Shown: positions 1-5,762 of the stretch, one piece after another | How the letters are laid out: each line of letters opens with the position of its first letter | Position numbering within the stretch: position 1 is the stretch's first letter | NCBI GenBank assembly: GCA_937995875.1 | Contig: CALKIW010000110.1 | Coordinates: forward strand, 1-6,708 | Direction: 5' to 3' | Length of the DNA stretch: 6,708 bases | Origin: an uncultured Bacteroidales bacterium | GTDB taxonomy: Bacteria; Bacteroidota; Bacteroidia; Bacteroidales; Bacteroidaceae | Position numbers and translations under genes: made by a program | Notes under the pieces: generated by a model | The model's database searches: none | Told to the model about the DNA's origin: nothing | What the model saw: the letters and a program-made list of their open reading frames with translations, nothing else

Positions 1-25
1 AAAGGAGTTTTATAAAATGATTGAC

Positions 26-33
26 TAATTTTG
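26..33 (+). promoter_or_regulatory. Possible distal -7 promoter box upstream of yceD
   Basis: TAATTTTG matches the Bacteroidetes sigma-ABfr -7 consensus TAnnTTTG exactly and is followed by CA, as at the other two boxes in this window. No convincing -33 TTG lies about 20 bases upstream, though the window edge limits the view. If used, it would give the yceD transcript a leader of roughly 110 bases. The box at 124-131 is closer to the gene and is the preferred candidate. Confidence 0.3.
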
Positions 34-123
34 CACTTGCTGGTTGACTCTGCCCAGCTGTGCGAATAATATTTTATTATCATTATTTTTGCGATTAGAT
101 AGTTATTTATCAGAAAAAAGTCG

Positions 124-131
124 TAACTTTG
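124..131 (+). promoter_or_regulatory. Probable -7 promoter box for the yceD-rpmF-fabH operon
   Basis: TAACTTTG is an exact match to the Bacteroidetes -7 consensus TAnnTTTG. A T-rich stretch around 103-108 (TTATTT) sits where a -33 element would be but is not a clear TTG. Transcription would begin near 136, leaving a leader of about a dozen bases before the ATG at 149. This position supports 149 as the yceD start, because sequence upstream of it would not be in the message. Confidence 0.55.
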
Positions 132-148
132 CAGCCCAAAGTGTGGAT

Positions 149-676
149 ATGTCTAATTTAGAGCAATTTAAGATAGACCTAAAAAGTTTGAATGAAGGCG
201 ATGGAGCTTTTGAGTTCGACTTGGATAATGCTTATTTTGAGGCAATCGACGCCCCGGTGGTAAGGAGGGGTCGATTGCACACCTCATTGAGCATCCGTTA
301 TACAACAGGGTGCTATGAATTGGCTTTCTGCACGAGAGGCACGGTGGTATTGCCCTGTGACTTGTGTCTTGACGATATGGATCAGGAAATAGACACGGAG
401 GACCACTTGAAAGTCAAATTTGGAGAAGGCAACTCAGAAGATGATGACTTGGTGATATTGAGCGAGGACGAAGGAATACTCGATGTATCCTGGTACATCT
501 ATGAATCTATAGAACTCAGCATCCCACTCAGGCACGTGCATGCACCTGGAAAATGCAACCCTGCCATGATGAAGATCCTTAAGGAACATTCGGCCGCCCG
601 AAGCGGTGATGGAGATGATGATGCCCCTATGGACTCCCGATGGGAAGCACTAAGTAAGTTAAAAAACAAAGAATAA
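149..676 (+). CDS. yceD: YceD/DUF177 family protein (large-subunit rRNA metabolism)
   Basis: A 175-residue protein of the YceD/DUF177 family, which is linked in bacteria and plastids to accumulation of 23S rRNA and is typically encoded beside rpmF. The family hallmarks are visible: a CxxC pair in LPCDLCL (Cys70, Cys73) and, later, an IPLRHVHAPGKC segment (about residues 125-136) with His and Cys residues placed as in the family. The tail (about 152-160) is rich in Asp and Gly. The frame stays open upstream to a TTG at 44, but the ATG at 149 is chosen: it gives the usual family length, and a -7 box at 124-131 lies just before it. The 35 upstream residues look non-coding. It ends 20 bases before rpmF and is surely co-transcribed with it. 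Family assignment is confident; the molecular role is family knowledge only. Confidence 0.88.
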   Translation: MSNLEQFKIDLKSLNEGDGAFEFDLDNAYFEAIDAPVVRRGRLHTSLSIRYTTGCYELAFCTRGTVVLPCDLCLDDMDQEIDTEDHLKVKFGEGNSEDDDLVILSEDEGILDVSWYIYESIELSIPLRHVHAPGKCNPAMMKILKEHSAARSGDGDDDAPMDSRWEALSKLKNKE

Positions 677-696
677 TAATTAAACATTAAAGTATT

Positions 697-882
697 ATGG
701 CACATCCTAAAAGAAGACAGTCAAAGACACGTACTCGTAATAGAAGAACTCACGATAAGGCAGTAGCACCTACGTTGGCTGTTTGTCCTAACTGTGGCGC
801 ATACTATGTATATCACACCGTATGCCCTACTTGCGGCTATTATCGCGGCAAAGTTGCTATCGTAAAGGAAGCTGCTGAATAA
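697..882 (+). CDS. rpmF: 50S ribosomal protein L32
   Basis: A 61-residue basic protein that is clearly bL32, a small component of the large ribosomal subunit. The N-terminus (MAHPKRRQSKTRTRNRR) is the typical rRNA-binding tail with the conserved P-K-R/S-K-x-R pattern. A zinc ribbon follows, with CPNCG and CPTCG giving four Cys ligands (residues 30, 33, 43, 46), so this is the zinc-binding C+ form. The length is normal. The upstream gap of 20 bases is very A/T-rich with no Shine-Dalgarno site, as is common in Bacteroidetes. Its stop shares one base with the fabH start (TAATG), which suggests translational coupling. It sits between yceD and fabH in a conserved arrangement; the plsX gene found between rpmF and fabH in many other phyla is absent here. 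Confidence 0.97.
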   Translation: MAHPKRRQSKTRTRNRRTHDKAVAPTLAVCPNCGAYYVYHTVCPTCGYYRGKVAIVKEAAE

Positions 883-1901
883 TGGGTAAGATTAACGCTG
901 TAATCACAGGTGTTGGTGGCTACGTGCCGGATTATGTCCTCACCAACGAGGAATTGTCGCGCATGGTAGACACCAGTGATGAGTGGATCACGACACGTGT
1001 GGGCATTAAGGAGCGCCGAATCCTCAAAGAGGAAGGGCTCGGAAGTAGCTATATGGCCCGCAAGGCAGCCAAGCAACTCTTGCATAAGACCGGCGTTGAT
1101 CCAGACACTATAGATGCACTCATACTGTCCACTTCGACTCCCGACTATGCGTTTCCTTCCACAGCGAGTATCGTGCTTGGCAAACTTGGACTTAAGAATG
1201 CCCATGCGTTCGATATGTCGTGCGCGTGCTGCGGATTCTTATATGCTATGGATACCGCATCGGCCTTGATCCAAAGCGGACGCTATAAGAGAATCATGGT
1301 TGTCTCGGCTGAGAAGATGTCGTCTATTGTAGACTACACCGACCGTCAGACCTGTGTTCTCTTTGGCGACGGTGCCGGAGCTGTACTCGTTGAAGCTACA
1401 GAAGACGAAGAAGTCGGATTTCAGGATTCTTTTCTCCGCACCGACGGCAAGGGACTTCCTTTCCTGCATTTGAAGGCGGGTGGCAGTGTTTGTCCACCGT
1501 CTCATTTCACAGTGGATCATCAGTTGCATTATCTTTATCAGGAAGGACGCAATGTTTTCCGTCATGCGGTTACCGACATGGGTAATGATGTGGTGGAGAT
1601 CATGAAGCGCAACAGTCTTTCTGCCGAAGATGTAGATTGGGTTGTGCCTCACGAGGCAAACCTGAGAATCATCGAAGCCGTTGCCAAACGTGCGGATATT
1701 CCCATCGAAAAGGTGATGATCAATATCGAACGTTACGGCAACACGAGTTCTGCAACCATTCCTTTGGCTCTGTGGGACAACGAGTCCAAGATGAAGAAAG
1801 GTGACAACGTCGTTATGACCGCTTTCGGAGCCGGCTTCGTTCATGGAGCCTCATATTACAAATGGGGATACGACGGGGCAGCAGTAGCAGACAAAAAGTA
1901 A
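882..1901 (+). CDS. fabH: 3-oxoacyl-[acyl-carrier-protein] synthase III (KAS III)
   Basis: A 339-residue FabH, the cytoplasmic condensing enzyme that joins an acyl-CoA primer to malonyl-ACP to begin type II fatty-acid synthesis. The thiolase-fold triad is complete: the nucleophile Cys116 in FDMSCACCGF, His257 in VPHEAN and Asn287 in RYGNTSSA. The FGDGAGA loop (161-167) and the C-terminal AFGAGF motif (314-319) are also present. Length is normal for KAS III. Two details stand out: three cysteines cluster at the active site (114, 116, 117), and the common HQAN motif reads HEAN. The start overlaps the rpmF stop by one base, so expression is probably coupled to ribosomal protein synthesis. A hairpin with a T-tract follows at 1918-1960. 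Acyl-CoA preference (acetyl or branched) cannot be read from the sequence. Confidence 0.96.
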   Translation: MGKINAVITGVGGYVPDYVLTNEELSRMVDTSDEWITTRVGIKERRILKEEGLGSSYMARKAAKQLLHKTGVDPDTIDALILSTSTPDYAFPSTASIVLGKLGLKNAHAFDMSCACCGFLYAMDTASALIQSGRYKRIMVVSAEKMSSIVDYTDRQTCVLFGDGAGAVLVEATEDEEVGFQDSFLRTDGKGLPFLHLKAGGSVCPPSHFTVDHQLHYLYQEGRNVFRHAVTDMGNDVVEIMKRNSLSAEDVDWVVPHEANLRIIEAVAKRADIPIEKVMINIERYGNTSSATIPLALWDNESKMKKGDNVVMTAFGAGFVHGASYYKWGYDGAAVADKK

Positions 1902-1917
1902 TTTAATCAACTCCTAT

Positions 1918-1960
1918 AAAAAAGCGCATCCTTCATCACTCATGAACTATGCGTTTTTTT
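1918..1960 (+). terminator. Rho-independent terminator after fabH (possible attenuator before era)
   Basis: The arm 1918-1929 (A-run then GCGCAT) pairs with 1949-1960 (ATGCG then T-run): 12 pairs, one of them a G-U wobble. Inside it, TTCAT (1932-1936) pairs with ATGAA (1942-1946) around a five-base loop, so the hairpin is a two-part stem with a small CC/CT internal loop. The T-run at 1954-1960 continues as ATTCTTTTTA. It begins 16 bases after the fabH stop. Only 26 bases separate its end from the era ATG, and no -7 box is visible there, so partial read-through into era is possible. Confidence 0.85.
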
Positions 1961-1986
1961 ATTCTTTTTAATTCCTAAGTAAAAGT

Positions 1987-2868
1987 ATGCATAAGGCAGG
2001 TTTCGTAAATATTGTGGGTAATCCGAATGTGGGCAAATCTACGCTGATGAATCAGCTTGTAGGTGAGAAGATCAGCATCGCCACATTCAAGGCACAGACC
2101 ACGCGCCATCGCATCATGGGTATTGTGAATACCCCTGATATGCAGATTGTCTTTTCTGACACGCCCGGAGTGCTGAAGCCCAATTACAAGATGCAGGAGA
2201 TGATGCTGGCTTTTTCTGAGTCTGCTCTTGCCGATGCAGATATCCTGCTGTATGTCACGGATATTATGGATAATCCGGAGAAGAATATCGATTTTCTCAA
2301 TCGGGTGAGGACGATGACAATTCCCGTGATACTGCTTATCAACAAGATAGACGAGACCAATCAGCAACAACTTGGCAACCTTGTGGAACAATGGCATCAG
2401 TTGCTTCCTAACGCTGAGATTCTCCCCATTTCGGCTAAGAACAAGTTTGGAACGGATATGCTGATGAAACGCATTGCAGAGTTGCTGCCGGAGAGTCCGG
2501 CCTACTTTGATAAGGAACAACTGACGGACAAACCGGCCCGGTTTTTTGTATCGGAAATTATCCGCGAGAAGATTCTGCGCTATTACGACAAGGAGATACC
2601 CTATTCCGTAGAGGTGTCTGTAGAACGATTCAAGGAGGACGAGCAGCGTGTGCATATCAACGCTGTGATTTACGTGGAACGTGACTCGCAGAAGGGCATT
2701 ATTATAGGACATCAAGGTAAGGCCTTGAAAAAAGTGTCCACCGAGGCCCGCAAGAGTTTGGAAAAATTCTTCGGCAAGAAAATCTTCCTTGAAATCTTTG
2801 TGAAAGTAGACAAGGACTGGCGCAATTCACAGAGAGAACTGGACAGCTTCGGGTATAACCCGCAGTAG
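1987..2868 (+). CDS. era: GTPase Era
   Basis: A 293-residue Era, an essential-type GTPase that binds 16S rRNA near its 3' end and acts in maturation of the small ribosomal subunit. The G domain has G1 GNPNVGKST (11-19), the G2 threonines in AQTTR (36-40), G3 DTPG (58-61), G4 NKID (119-122) and G5 SAK (149-151). The C-terminal half is the KH domain, with the GxxG loop GHQG at 241-244, and ends in the family's typical WR...L..FGY segment. Length and domain order are normal. The ATG at 1987 places G1 at the expected distance and follows A/T-rich sequence without a Shine-Dalgarno site. It lies 26 bases after the fabH terminator and 38 bases before der, so era and der probably share a transcript. 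No clear promoter was found directly upstream. Confidence 0.97.
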   Translation: MHKAGFVNIVGNPNVGKSTLMNQLVGEKISIATFKAQTTRHRIMGIVNTPDMQIVFSDTPGVLKPNYKMQEMMLAFSESALADADILLYVTDIMDNPEKNIDFLNRVRTMTIPVILLINKIDETNQQQLGNLVEQWHQLLPNAEILPISAKNKFGTDMLMKRIAELLPESPAYFDKEQLTDKPARFFVSEIIREKILRYYDKEIPYSVEVSVERFKEDEQRVHINAVIYVERDSQKGIIIGHQGKALKKVSTEARKSLEKFFGKKIFLEIFVKVDKDWRNSQRELDSFGYNPQ

Positions 2869-2906
2869 TCTTTAACTTCCCTAACTTTTTAACCCCTAAT
2901 TATAAT

Positions 2907-4220
2907 ATGGCAAATTTAGTAGCTATTGTTGGACGTCCGAATGTAGGCAAGTCCACACTTTTCAACCGTTTAACCCAGACGCGTCATGCCATCGTCAGTG
3001 ATGTTGCAGGAACTACGCGCGACCGCCAATATGGAAAATGCAGCTGGGGTACCACTGTGTTCTCGGTTGTGGATACCGGAGGATGGGTAGTGAATTCAGA
3101 CGACATCTTCGAGGATGCCATCCGCCAGCAGGTGAAGACAGCCTCCGACGAGGCGGATCTCATTCTCTTTTTGGTGGATGTCGAAACCGGACTTACCGAT
3201 TGGGATGAGGACGTGGCGAAGATTCTCCGCAAATCCAAATTGCCCATTATCGTTGTGGCCAACAAGGTAGATAACAGTGGCGAAGCATACGTCGCTGCCG
3301 AGTTTTATAAGTTGGGATTTGGTGAGCCGGTCAGCATTAGTGCCGCTACGGGCGGGGGCACCGGCGATTTGCTGGATTTAATTGTCGAAAAATTGCCTTC
3401 AGAAAGTCAAGACGAGATAGAAGATGAAATTCCGCGCTTTGCGGTTGTAGGGCGTCCGAATGCCGGAAAGTCGAGCCTTATCAATGCGTTTATTGGCGAG
3501 GAGCGCAATATCGTTACCGAGATAGCCGGCACTACGCGTGACAGTATATATACGCGTTACAATAAGTTTGGCTTCGATTTTTATTTGGTCGATACGGCGG
3601 GAATACGTCGAAAGAATAAGGTGACCGAAGATCTGGAGTTCTATAGCGTGATGCGCAGCATTCGTGCCATCGAGAACAGCGACGTGTGCATTCTTATTAT
3701 CGATGCCACGAGGGGCATCGAAGCACAGGATATGAATATCTTTCAGCTCATCCAGCGCAACCACAAGAGCTTGGTTGTTGTGGTGAACAAGTGGGACTTG
3801 GTGGAAAACAAGGATCAGAAGGTAATCAGGACGTTCGAAAACGCCATCCGTGAGCGAATGGCACCCTTTGTGGATTTCCCCGTCATTTTTGCTTCAGCCC
3901 TTACCAAGCAGCGCATTTTCAAAATTCTTGAAACCGCCAAGCAGGTGTATATCAACCGCAAGGCACGTGTGGGCACAACGAAGCTTAACGCGGTGATGCT
4001 GCCCATCATAGAGCAAACACCACCGCCATCTATCAAGGGCAAGTATATCAAGATAAAATACTGCTCGCAGCTTCCCAACACACAGATCCCGTCTTTTGTG
4101 TTCTATGCCAACCTGCCGCAGTATGTCAAGGAGAACTATCGTCGCTTCTTGGAAAACAAGATTCGTGAGCATTGGTCGATGCATGGCTGTCCCATTAATG
4201 TGTTTATAAGGAAAAAGTAG
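2907..4220 (+). CDS. der: Ribosome biogenesis GTPase Der (EngA)
   Basis: A 437-residue Der, the double-GTPase that acts in assembly of the large ribosomal subunit. The first G domain has GRPNVGKST (9-17), DTGG (56-59), NKVD (119-122) and SA (145-146). An acidic linker (about 166-174) leads to the second, with GRPNAGKSS (182-190), DTAG (229-232), NKWD (294-297) and SAL (330-332). A KH-like domain fills about 350-437 and ends in a basic tail. All nucleotide-binding motifs look intact and the length is typical. It starts 38 bases after era, probably in the same transcript, and the preceding gap is T/A-rich with no exact -7 box. No terminator hairpin is seen after its stop, so the downstream lipoprotein gene at 4322 could be read from the same message. 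Confidence 0.97.
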   Translation: MANLVAIVGRPNVGKSTLFNRLTQTRHAIVSDVAGTTRDRQYGKCSWGTTVFSVVDTGGWVVNSDDIFEDAIRQQVKTASDEADLILFLVDVETGLTDWDEDVAKILRKSKLPIIVVANKVDNSGEAYVAAEFYKLGFGEPVSISAATGGGTGDLLDLIVEKLPSESQDEIEDEIPRFAVVGRPNAGKSSLINAFIGEERNIVTEIAGTTRDSIYTRYNKFGFDFYLVDTAGIRRKNKVTEDLEFYSVMRSIRAIENSDVCILIIDATRGIEAQDMNIFQLIQRNHKSLVVVVNKWDLVENKDQKVIRTFENAIRERMAPFVDFPVIFASALTKQRIFKILETAKQVYINRKARVGTTKLNAVMLPIIEQTPPPSIKGKYIKIKYCSQLPNTQIPSFVFYANLPQYVKENYRRFLENKIREHWSMHGCPINVFIRKK

Positions 4221-4223
4221 TTG

Positions 4224-4242
4224 CAATTCACAATTCACAATT
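4224..4242 (+). repeat. Short tandem heptamer repeat, (CAATTCA) x 2.7
   Basis: Two full copies of the 7-base unit CAATTCA at 4224-4230 and 4231-4237, then a partial third copy to 4242, begin three bases after the der stop codon. The tract is A/T-rich and lies in the 101-base gap between der and the lipoprotein gene. It shows no coding content and does not form a terminator. Copy-number variation by slippage is possible but cannot be judged from one sequence. Confidence 0.7.
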
Positions 4243-4321
4243 AGGTACGTAGTGTTCTGTTTTTGATGAAACGCTATCGTGGTGTGAGTCAATGATTGGT
4301 GGTAAATTATTTGTTTAAGAA

Positions 4322-4714
4322 ATGAAGCACTTGTTGCTGTTGGCATTTGGCTTTTGCACTCTGTGTTGGAGTTGCGGTCAGAGCATTGCCCCCGAAGATG
4401 TGGCGGCTCAGACTGCCAAGGCGTATTACGACTTGCTGATACAGGGTAAGTTCGAGCAATTTGTGGATGGTCGCTATAGAGCCGACTCCATCCCCTCCTC
4501 CTATCGTGAGCAGCTCATCGCCAATGCCAAGATGTTTATGGACGAGCAGGAAAAGACCCACAAGGGGCTGAAACAAGTTCAGGTGCAGCGCGTAGAGCCT
4601 GATACCGTACAGCATGTTGCCAATGTGTTTTTGATATTCACTTATGGTGACAGCACCAGAGAGGAAGTGCTTGTGCCGATGATAGAACACGATGGAGTGT
4701 GGTACACGCGTTAG
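4322..4714 (+). CDS. Predicted lipoprotein, NTF2-like (DUF4878-type) fold
   Basis: A 130-residue protein with a lipoprotein-type signal: a short MKH start, a hydrophobic run (residues 4-14) and Cys18 followed by Gly-Gln, the likely lipidated residue. The preceding CWS makes the lipobox non-canonical, and Cys15 is an alternative; loose lipoboxes are common in Bacteroidetes. No clear surface-export signal of acidic residues follows the Cys directly. The mature part has the pattern of small NTF2-like secreted proteins of this phylum: an opening helix (AAQTAKAYYDLLIQGKFEQF), a central SYREQL / KTHKGLKQVQVQRV section, then beta strands ending in a GVWYTR close. This resembles DUF4878-type lipoproteins, but the match is by eye. 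It follows der by 101 bases and converges on mlaF. Its function is unknown; closeness to the mla genes may be chance. Confidence 0.8.
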   Translation: MKHLLLLAFGFCTLCWSCGQSIAPEDVAAQTAKAYYDLLIQGKFEQFVDGRYRADSIPSSYREQLIANAKMFMDEQEKTHKGLKQVQVQRVEPDTVQHVANVFLIFTYGDSTREEVLVPMIEHDGVWYTR

Positions 4715-4731
4715 GCGGACGGCTCATTCCG

Positions 4732-4809
4732 GACACCATAAAGACACGTTGAAAATAAACTAACAAAGCCAATGTCTGAGCTCAGACATTGGCTTTGTTG
4801 TATGGTGTC
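4732..4809. repeat. Outer 9-bp inverted repeat enclosing the 38-bp palindrome
   Basis: GACACCATA at 4732-4740 and its exact reverse complement TATGGTGTC at 4801-4809 bracket the palindrome at 4762-4799. The arrangement is lopsided: 21 bases lie between the left outer and left inner arms, but only one base (4800) on the right. In RNA the outer arms could close a stem under the inner hairpin. No target-site duplication flanks the 78-bp unit, so a miniature transposon is not supported. Confidence 0.6.
4762..4799. terminator. Perfect 38-bp palindrome, probable bidirectional terminator
   Basis: Positions 4762-4780 are the exact reverse complement of 4781-4799: 19-bp arms with no spacer, centred on GAGCTC. 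It lies between the convergent lipoprotein gene (stop at 4714) and mlaF (stop at 4865), where a two-way terminator is expected. On the minus strand the stem is followed by AGTTTATTTTC, a reasonable U-rich tail. On the plus strand the sequence after it (GTATGG) is weaker, although the stem itself ends in TTTGTT. It is therefore most convincing as the mlaEF terminator, with plus-strand termination likely. Confidence 0.75.
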
Positions 4810-4823
4810 AAGGGGGGTGGTGA

Positions 4824-4922
4824 TTAAAATTTTTGTCTCATGATGTAGCCCTCGTAGTACAAGGTTACAACCCTCTCAAGCCTTCTTTGACGTTCCAGCC
4901 ACTGATGATATGTTTGCTTATA
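4824..4922 (-). other. Gene-like alternative frame overlapping and passing the mlaF 3' end
   Basis: In the -1 frame relative to mlaF, the minus strand reads 32 codons from 4922 to a TAA at 4824-4826. They start YKQTYHQWLERQRRLE and end YYEGYIMRQKF. The codons look like ordinary coding sequence (TAC, GAG, GGC, ATC), even in the part lying beyond the mlaF stop. The frame opens upstream only to a TGA at 4988-4986 and has no plausible start, so this cannot be an independent gene. It may be the displaced C-terminus of mlaF after a one-base loss near 4922, or the 3' remnant of a deleted neighbour. No classical slippery heptamer is seen. It may also be coincidence. Confidence 0.3.
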
Positions 4923-5689
4923 TCTTCGTCGTGGTCCAGTTCCGCCTCTTTCACTTTCTGGAATAGGTCGCTGGCAAATACAAGGTCATTGAGTCGCTTG
5001 TTGCTGGAGGTCATTACCTCGTCTTTGGTGCCCTGCCACTCCTTGCGCCCCTTATAGATGAATACGATGTTTTCACCAATGCCCATCACGGAGTTCATAT
5101 CGTGGGTGTTGATGATGGTGGTGATGTTGAATTCTTTGGTTATGCCCGATAGCAGATTGTCGATGACGAGCGAGGTCTTCGGGTCGAGTCCGGAGTTGGG
5201 CTCGTCGCAGAAAAGGTACTTGGGATTCATCACAACGGCTCTGGCAATGGCCACGCGCTTCTGCATACCGCCGGATATTTCGCCCGGATATTTGTGTTGT
5301 GCATCTGTAAGATTGACACGGTCGAGACATTCCTGTGCACGTTTCACCCTATCTCGATAGTTCATGTTGGAGAACATATCAAGCGGGAACTGCACATTTT
5401 CGAGTACGGACAGCGAGTCGAACAATGCCGAGTTTTGGAAGATCATGCCCATCTCCCGACGCATCATCACCTGTTCCCGTTTGGTCATAGTCACGAAGTT
5501 GCGCCCGTCGTAGAGAACGTCTCCTTTGGTGGGCTTGAGCAATCCTACGATATTTTTAACGAGTACGGTTTTTCCGGACCCGCTCTGACCGATAATCAGA
5601 TTGGTTTTGCCGGTCTCGAAGGTGGCATTGATGCCCTTGAGAACGGTTTTATCATCGAAAGATTTGGTTAGGTTTCTTACTTCAATCAT
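4865..5689 (-). CDS. mlaF: MlaF-type ABC transporter ATP-binding protein
   Basis: A 274-residue ABC ATPase of the MlaF/Ttg2A type, the cytoplasmic engine of MCE-linked lipid transport between the inner and outer membranes. Visible motifs are Walker A GQSGSGKT (34-41), Q-loop Gln85 in FQNSALF, signature ISGGMQKR (138-145, the SGGM form typical of this family), Walker B YLFCDEP (158-164) with Glu163, D-loop SGLDP (166-170) and switch His196 in NTHD. The ATG at 5689 is chosen over a TTG two codons upstream (5695) because MIEVRNLTKSF is the usual start. The gene follows mlaE by 73 bases on the same strand with no terminator between. Residues after about 257 look unlike the family and overlap a gene-like alternative frame, so the tail may be an out-of-frame extension. 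The palindrome at 4762-4799 would end the transcript. Confidence 0.92.
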   Translation of the reverse strand: MIEVRNLTKSFDDKTVLKGINATFETGKTNLIIGQSGSGKTVLVKNIVGLLKPTKGDVLYDGRNFVTMTKREQVMMRREMGMIFQNSALFDSLSVLENVQFPLDMFSNMNYRDRVKRAQECLDRVNLTDAQHKYPGEISGGMQKRVAIARAVVMNPKYLFCDEPNSGLDPKTSLVIDNLLSGITKEFNITTIINTHDMNSVMGIGENIVFIYKGRKEWQGTKDEVMTSSNKRLNDLVFASDLFQKVKEAELDHDEDISKHIISGWNVKEGLRGL

Positions 5690-5762
5690 AATCAAAGAAA
5701 TTGAGTCTCACGAGTCAGCCTTGTTTGCCTTGTGCTCTTTGTCAGAGAGCTCCGAAAAACTA

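Noticed and set aside
44..148. In-frame upstream extension of yceD from a TTG at 44
   Set aside because: It adds 35 residues that do not belong to the family, uses a weak start, and runs across the -7 box at 124-131; the ATG at 149 gives the normal length.
1239..1844. Long minus-strand open frame inside fabH (and a similar one at 1975-2715 opposite era)
   Set aside because: Both are antisense shadows of well-recognised genes; their translations show no domain or family pattern.
2850..2862. Small hairpin CGGGT-ATA-ACCCG at the end of era
   Set aside because: The stem is only 5 bp, lies in codons of era and is not followed by a T-run, so it is not a convincing terminator between era and der.
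4264..4275. TGATGAAACGCT also occurs at 5886-5897
   Set aside because: One copy is inside mlaE coding sequence, and a single 12-base match is expected by chance in a window this size.
4306..4313. ATTATTTG as a promoter box for the lipoprotein gene
   Set aside because: It fails the TA at the start of TAnnTTTG and has no -33 element; the gene may instead be read through from der.
4732..4809. Miniature inverted-repeat transposable element
   Set aside because: The inverted repeats are short, no target-site duplication flanks them, and the inner palindrome fits a terminator between convergent genes.
4865..4990. Programmed -1 frameshift producing a longer MlaF
   Set aside because: No X-XXY-YYZ slippery heptamer is seen in the mlaF frame across the overlap; an indel or deletion junction is the simpler reading.
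5690..5695. TTG start two codons upstream for mlaF
   Set aside because: No ribosome-binding support; the ATG at 5689 gives the usual MIEVRNLTKSF beginning.
5690..5762. Regulatory hairpin in the mlaE-mlaF gap (GCTCT with AGAGC)
   Set aside because: It is only a 5-bp stem with no T-run after it; too weak to call a terminator or regulatory element.
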